This document shows, piece after piece, positions 6,445 through 8,494 of a DNA stretch of 8,494 bases; positions within the stretch are counted from its first letter, which is position 1, and each line of letters opens with the position of its first letter. Origin of the DNA: Clostridia bacterium (GTDB taxonomy: Bacteria > Bacillota > Clostridia > DUPQ01); assembly GCA_030592085.1 (NCBI GenBank), contig JAUUZV010000102.1, forward strand, positions 1-8,494. Reading direction: 5' to 3'. The notes under the pieces are model-generated. The model ran no database searches. It was not told where the DNA came from and was given only the letters and a program-made list of their open reading frames with translations. The position numbers were made by a program, and so were the translations under genes.

Positions 6445-7992
6445 TTACTCCTTTATGTTACGTATTTTCTTAGGTAGAAAATAATTTAGTTCTTCACTTT
6501 TCATAGCATATAAAATACCACAATAAATAAGAACCCCAGTTACACCAATAATAATCAATCCAAGTATTTCATTTATAACAATGCCAGCAAACATATATGA
6601 GTATATCCACTTACTTACAATGTAAGCTCCACTAATGCTAATAGCAGTAGCTATTATTGTTCTTATAAAACATTTTAGATTACTCATAAAAAGTAATGAT
6701 TTATTTTTAAAATATAATATATACATCATAAATAAACTTCTAGACATACTTGCTATCAAAGTAGCTAAAGCTAATCCTATATGAAAATATATTTTGACTA
6801 AAATCAAGTTAAACGTTACATTTAAAATAAATCCCAAAAGTCCTGATATAAGAATTATTTTTGTTTGTTTATTAATATAGAAAAATTTCCCCATAGTAAA
6901 GTTCATTGAACTAAATAACATTGAGATTGAATAAATCGCTACAATCTCTGCAACCATTTTAGTATTTGATGAAGAAAAAACACCATGCTCATAAATAACT
7001 GTTACAATAGCTGAAGCAAATACAACAAAAGCTACAACAACTGGTATTGCTAAAAATAAAGTAAAATTAAATACTTGAGATACTTTTCTTTTATACTCTT
7101 CCTTATTTTTTAATGATACTTCAGTTAATGAAGGAAAGACTACTTTCATAACTGCCCCAAGAATTAGTGTTGTAAATATACTTGTTACTCTATCTGCATA
7201 ATGAAGTGAAGATATTGAACCTACTTGTAATGACGAAGCTAATATTCGGTCTACTAATTTATTAACAATACCACTTAAATTCCCTATTAATAGTGGCATT
7301 GCTAGTTTACCAGTTTTTCTTACATTTGGATCTTTAAATCCATTGACAGTCAAACTGTGTCTATATCCTTTCTTTTTAAGAATAACATTAAAATATATAA
7401 TTCTGAAAAACTCACCAAAGGCATAAACATATGTAAATAATATAATATTTTCAGAATTTGCGAATATTAGTAGAAAAGAAATTGTAATAATGTTAAAGAA
7501 GTATGCATCAAAAGCAGATGAAATAAACATTTTACGACAATCGAAGTAAGAAGCATAAATAGTTGACATACTAATTGAGTAAGCAGAAAGCAGTGCAATC
7601 CTAAATATCCCTGCAGTAAATTCAATTTTTTCAATAGTAAAACCTTGTCCAAATAGTGCAATAATATCTTTAGCAAATATTCCAAGGACAATACATCCAA
7701 TTAACATTAGAAGTCCAATAAAATTTAATAACCCATTAAAAAACTTCTCACCAGCTTCAATATTTTTCTCCGTTTGTATTCTAATAATCATTGGTTTCAT
7801 AATTTGTGTAAATGCACCTGAAATTATGAAAATAAGACTTGTCATTGACATGGCAAAATAAAATGCATCGGAAGCATCCGTTGCACCATAATTTGCAGCA
7901 ATTAAAGATTCTCTAAAAAAACCTAATATCTTATTAAAACTAAAGATAATTATTACAATCGATGTATTATAAAAAAAATTCTTTTTATTCAT
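6445..7992 (-). CDS. murJ: MurJ/MviN-family lipid-linked oligosaccharide flippase
   Basis: A 515-residue, strongly hydrophobic membrane protein of the MOP flippase superfamily, with about 14 predicted helices (by eye). The N-terminal block NKILGFFRESLIAANYGA, then DASDAF (39-44), is the MurJ signature, with R27 and D39 at positions corresponding to functionally important residues of MurJ. LASSLQVGSISSLHYADRV (251-269) and YEHGVF (334-339) are further family blocks. MurJ moves lipid II across the membrane for peptidoglycan synthesis, but operon position next to UDP-glucose dehydrogenase makes export of another lipid-linked polysaccharide equally plausible. It is the first gene of the minus-strand operon. 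Its ribosome binding site is oddly distant: AGGTGAGG ends 14 bases before the ATG, and there is no better in-frame start. Family call firm, substrate open. Confidence 0.82.
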   Translation of the reverse strand: MNKKNFFYNTSIVIIIFSFNKILGFFRESLIAANYGATDASDAFYFAMSMTSLIFIISGAFTQIMKPMIIRIQTEKNIEAGEKFFNGLLNFIGLLMLIGCIVLGIFAKDIIALFGQGFTIEKIEFTAGIFRIALLSAYSISMSTIYASYFDCRKMFISSAFDAYFFNIITISFLLIFANSENIILFTYVYAFGEFFRIIYFNVILKKKGYRHSLTVNGFKDPNVRKTGKLAMPLLIGNLSGIVNKLVDRILASSLQVGSISSLHYADRVTSIFTTLILGAVMKVVFPSLTEVSLKNKEEYKRKVSQVFNFTLFLAIPVVVAFVVFASAIVTVIYEHGVFSSSNTKMVAEIVAIYSISMLFSSMNFTMGKFFYINKQTKIILISGLLGFILNVTFNLILVKIYFHIGLALATLIASMSRSLFMMYILYFKNKSLLFMSNLKCFIRTIIATAISISGAYIVSKWIYSYMFAGIVINEILGLIIIGVTGVLIYCGILYAMKSEELNYFLPKKIRNIKE

Positions 7993-8006
7993 TTTATATC
8001 TTTTTT

Positions 8007-8014
8007 CCTCACCT
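8007..8014 (-). promoter_or_regulatory. Unusually distant ribosome binding site of the flippase gene
   Basis: Read on the minus strand this is AGGTGAGG, followed by 14 bases before the ATG at 7992-7990; the usual spacing is 5-9. The predicted transcript start falls within or next to it, so the site would lie at the extreme 5' end of the mRNA. It may translate weakly. Confidence 0.4.
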
Positions 8015-8017
8015 ACA

Positions 8018-8046
8018 ATTATATAGTACTTTCATATTGTTTTAAA
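8018..8046 (-). promoter_or_regulatory. Predicted promoter of the flippase-ugd-melA operon
   Basis: On the minus strand: TTTAAA (8046-8041, 4 of 6 to the -35 consensus), a 17-base spacer, and a perfect TATAAT (8023-8018). Transcription would start near 8010-8012. It is the only good promoter ahead of the three-gene operon. Confidence 0.55.
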
Positions 8047-8076
8047 TTGTTTTTTTTGATAAGATACTTTTTGAGA

Positions 8077-8083
8077 AGAGGTG
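8077..8083 (+). promoter_or_regulatory. Ribosome binding site that fixes the start of the DUF4234-like gene
   Basis: AGAGGTG lies 5 bases before the ATG at 8089. It favours this start over the in-frame TTG at 8047, which would add 14 residues and has no comparable site. Confidence 0.7.
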
Positions 8084-8088
8084 TAATT

Positions 8089-8460
8089 ATGAAATACATT
8101 GGTGAAACTAGATCACTTGGAATATGCTTGTTTTTTTCTATTATCTCATTGGGCTTATTTAATATCTATTGGGCACATACAGTAACATATGAAATTAGTG
8201 CTGTTCTTGATGATCCAAAACTTAATCCTGTTGTTGAAGCTGTTGGAGCCATTCTTACATTTGGAATTTACTTGGTCTTTTGGGTTTATAAATATGAAAA
8301 ACAAATTGTAAAAATTTCTAAAGAAGAGGGTTATATATTAAAAGATTATGGATTCTTAATGTCCATTTTAACCATGTTTTTTCTTTTCCCAATTTCCATG
8401 ATGATAATGCAAAAGCAATTAAATAACATATGGGAAAGTGCAGAAGGAAAAACCAAATAA
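8089..8460 (+). CDS. DUF4234-like small membrane protein
   Basis: A 123-residue protein with three likely membrane helices (about 9-28, 48-67 and 87-106) and a short polar tail. The pattern of R-S-L before helix 1, ISLGLFNIYW at its end, LTFGIYLVFWVYK in helix 2 and the closing MQKQLNNIWE resembles DUF4234 proteins, which have no known function. The two G-aromatic-W segments (about 19-36 and 56-73) look like an internal duplication. The ATG at 8089 is chosen for its ribosome binding site. It is transcribed divergently from the flippase operon, with 96 bases between the starts. A plus-strand promoter is only weakly visible (TTGTTT at 8037-8042, 17 bases, TAAGAT at 8060-8065). The 34 bases after its stop hold only AT-rich sequence; whether another gene follows cannot be seen. 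Confidence 0.72.
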   Translation: MKYIGETRSLGICLFFSIISLGLFNIYWAHTVTYEISAVLDDPKLNPVVEAVGAILTFGIYLVFWVYKYEKQIVKISKEEGYILKDYGFLMSILTMFFLFPISMMIMQKQLNNIWESAEGKTK

Positions 8461-8494
8461 TAATTAATTTTAAATAATAATATATATAGTAAAA

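Noticed and set aside
7467..7700. A leucine-rich minus-strand frame
   Set aside because: It overlaps the flippase gene on the same strand in another frame; its hydrophobicity is a by-product of the membrane-protein codons.
1..8494. Mollicutes-type genetic code (TGA as tryptophan)
   Set aside because: TGG is used for conserved tryptophans, and TGA at 1255-1257 ends the radical SAM gene at a sensible place just after its partner's start codon.

Overview
The window comes from a very AT-rich bacterium using the standard code: tryptophans are TGG, and the first gene ends at a TGA just where its partner gene begins. Strong AGGAGG-like ribosome binding sites, low GC and the gene families point to a low-GC Bacillota (Firmicutes) relative. 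I cannot name a genus; a Haloplasma/Turicibacter/Erysipelotrichia-like lineage is only a guess.

Layout. Bases 1-1996 (+) hold two overlapping genes: a radical SAM protein with a C-terminal helix-hairpin-helix, cut by the left window edge, and its obligate partner, a DUF4130-type 'probable DNA metabolism protein'. This pair is a recurrent but biochemically uncharacterised putative DNA repair or modification system, and it is the best candidate here for undescribed biology. The 235-base gap that follows holds a good sigma-A-type promoter, a stem-loop with a T-tract about 80 bases further on, and then a second, weaker promoter. The first two could make a short RNA or an attenuated leader.

Bases 2232-3755 (+) encode a three-part regulator (receiver, GAF-like middle, HD-GYP) with an apparently intact c-di-GMP phosphodiesterase site. 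A strong, symmetrical hairpin at 3757-3786 separates it from three genes converging from the other strand and can serve both directions.

Bases 7992-3787 (-) form a compact operon: a MurJ/MviN-family flippase, UDP-glucose 6-dehydrogenase and a GH4 alpha-galactosidase of MelA type. Gaps are 4 and 32 bases, and one promoter with a perfect -10 box lies ahead of the first gene. Flippase plus UDP-glucuronate synthesis suggests surface polysaccharide export; the alpha-galactosidase is an unexpected third member. Divergent from this operon, 8089-8460 (+) encodes a small three-helix DUF4234-like membrane protein. No tRNA, rRNA, CRISPR array, insertion sequence or transposase gene was seen.
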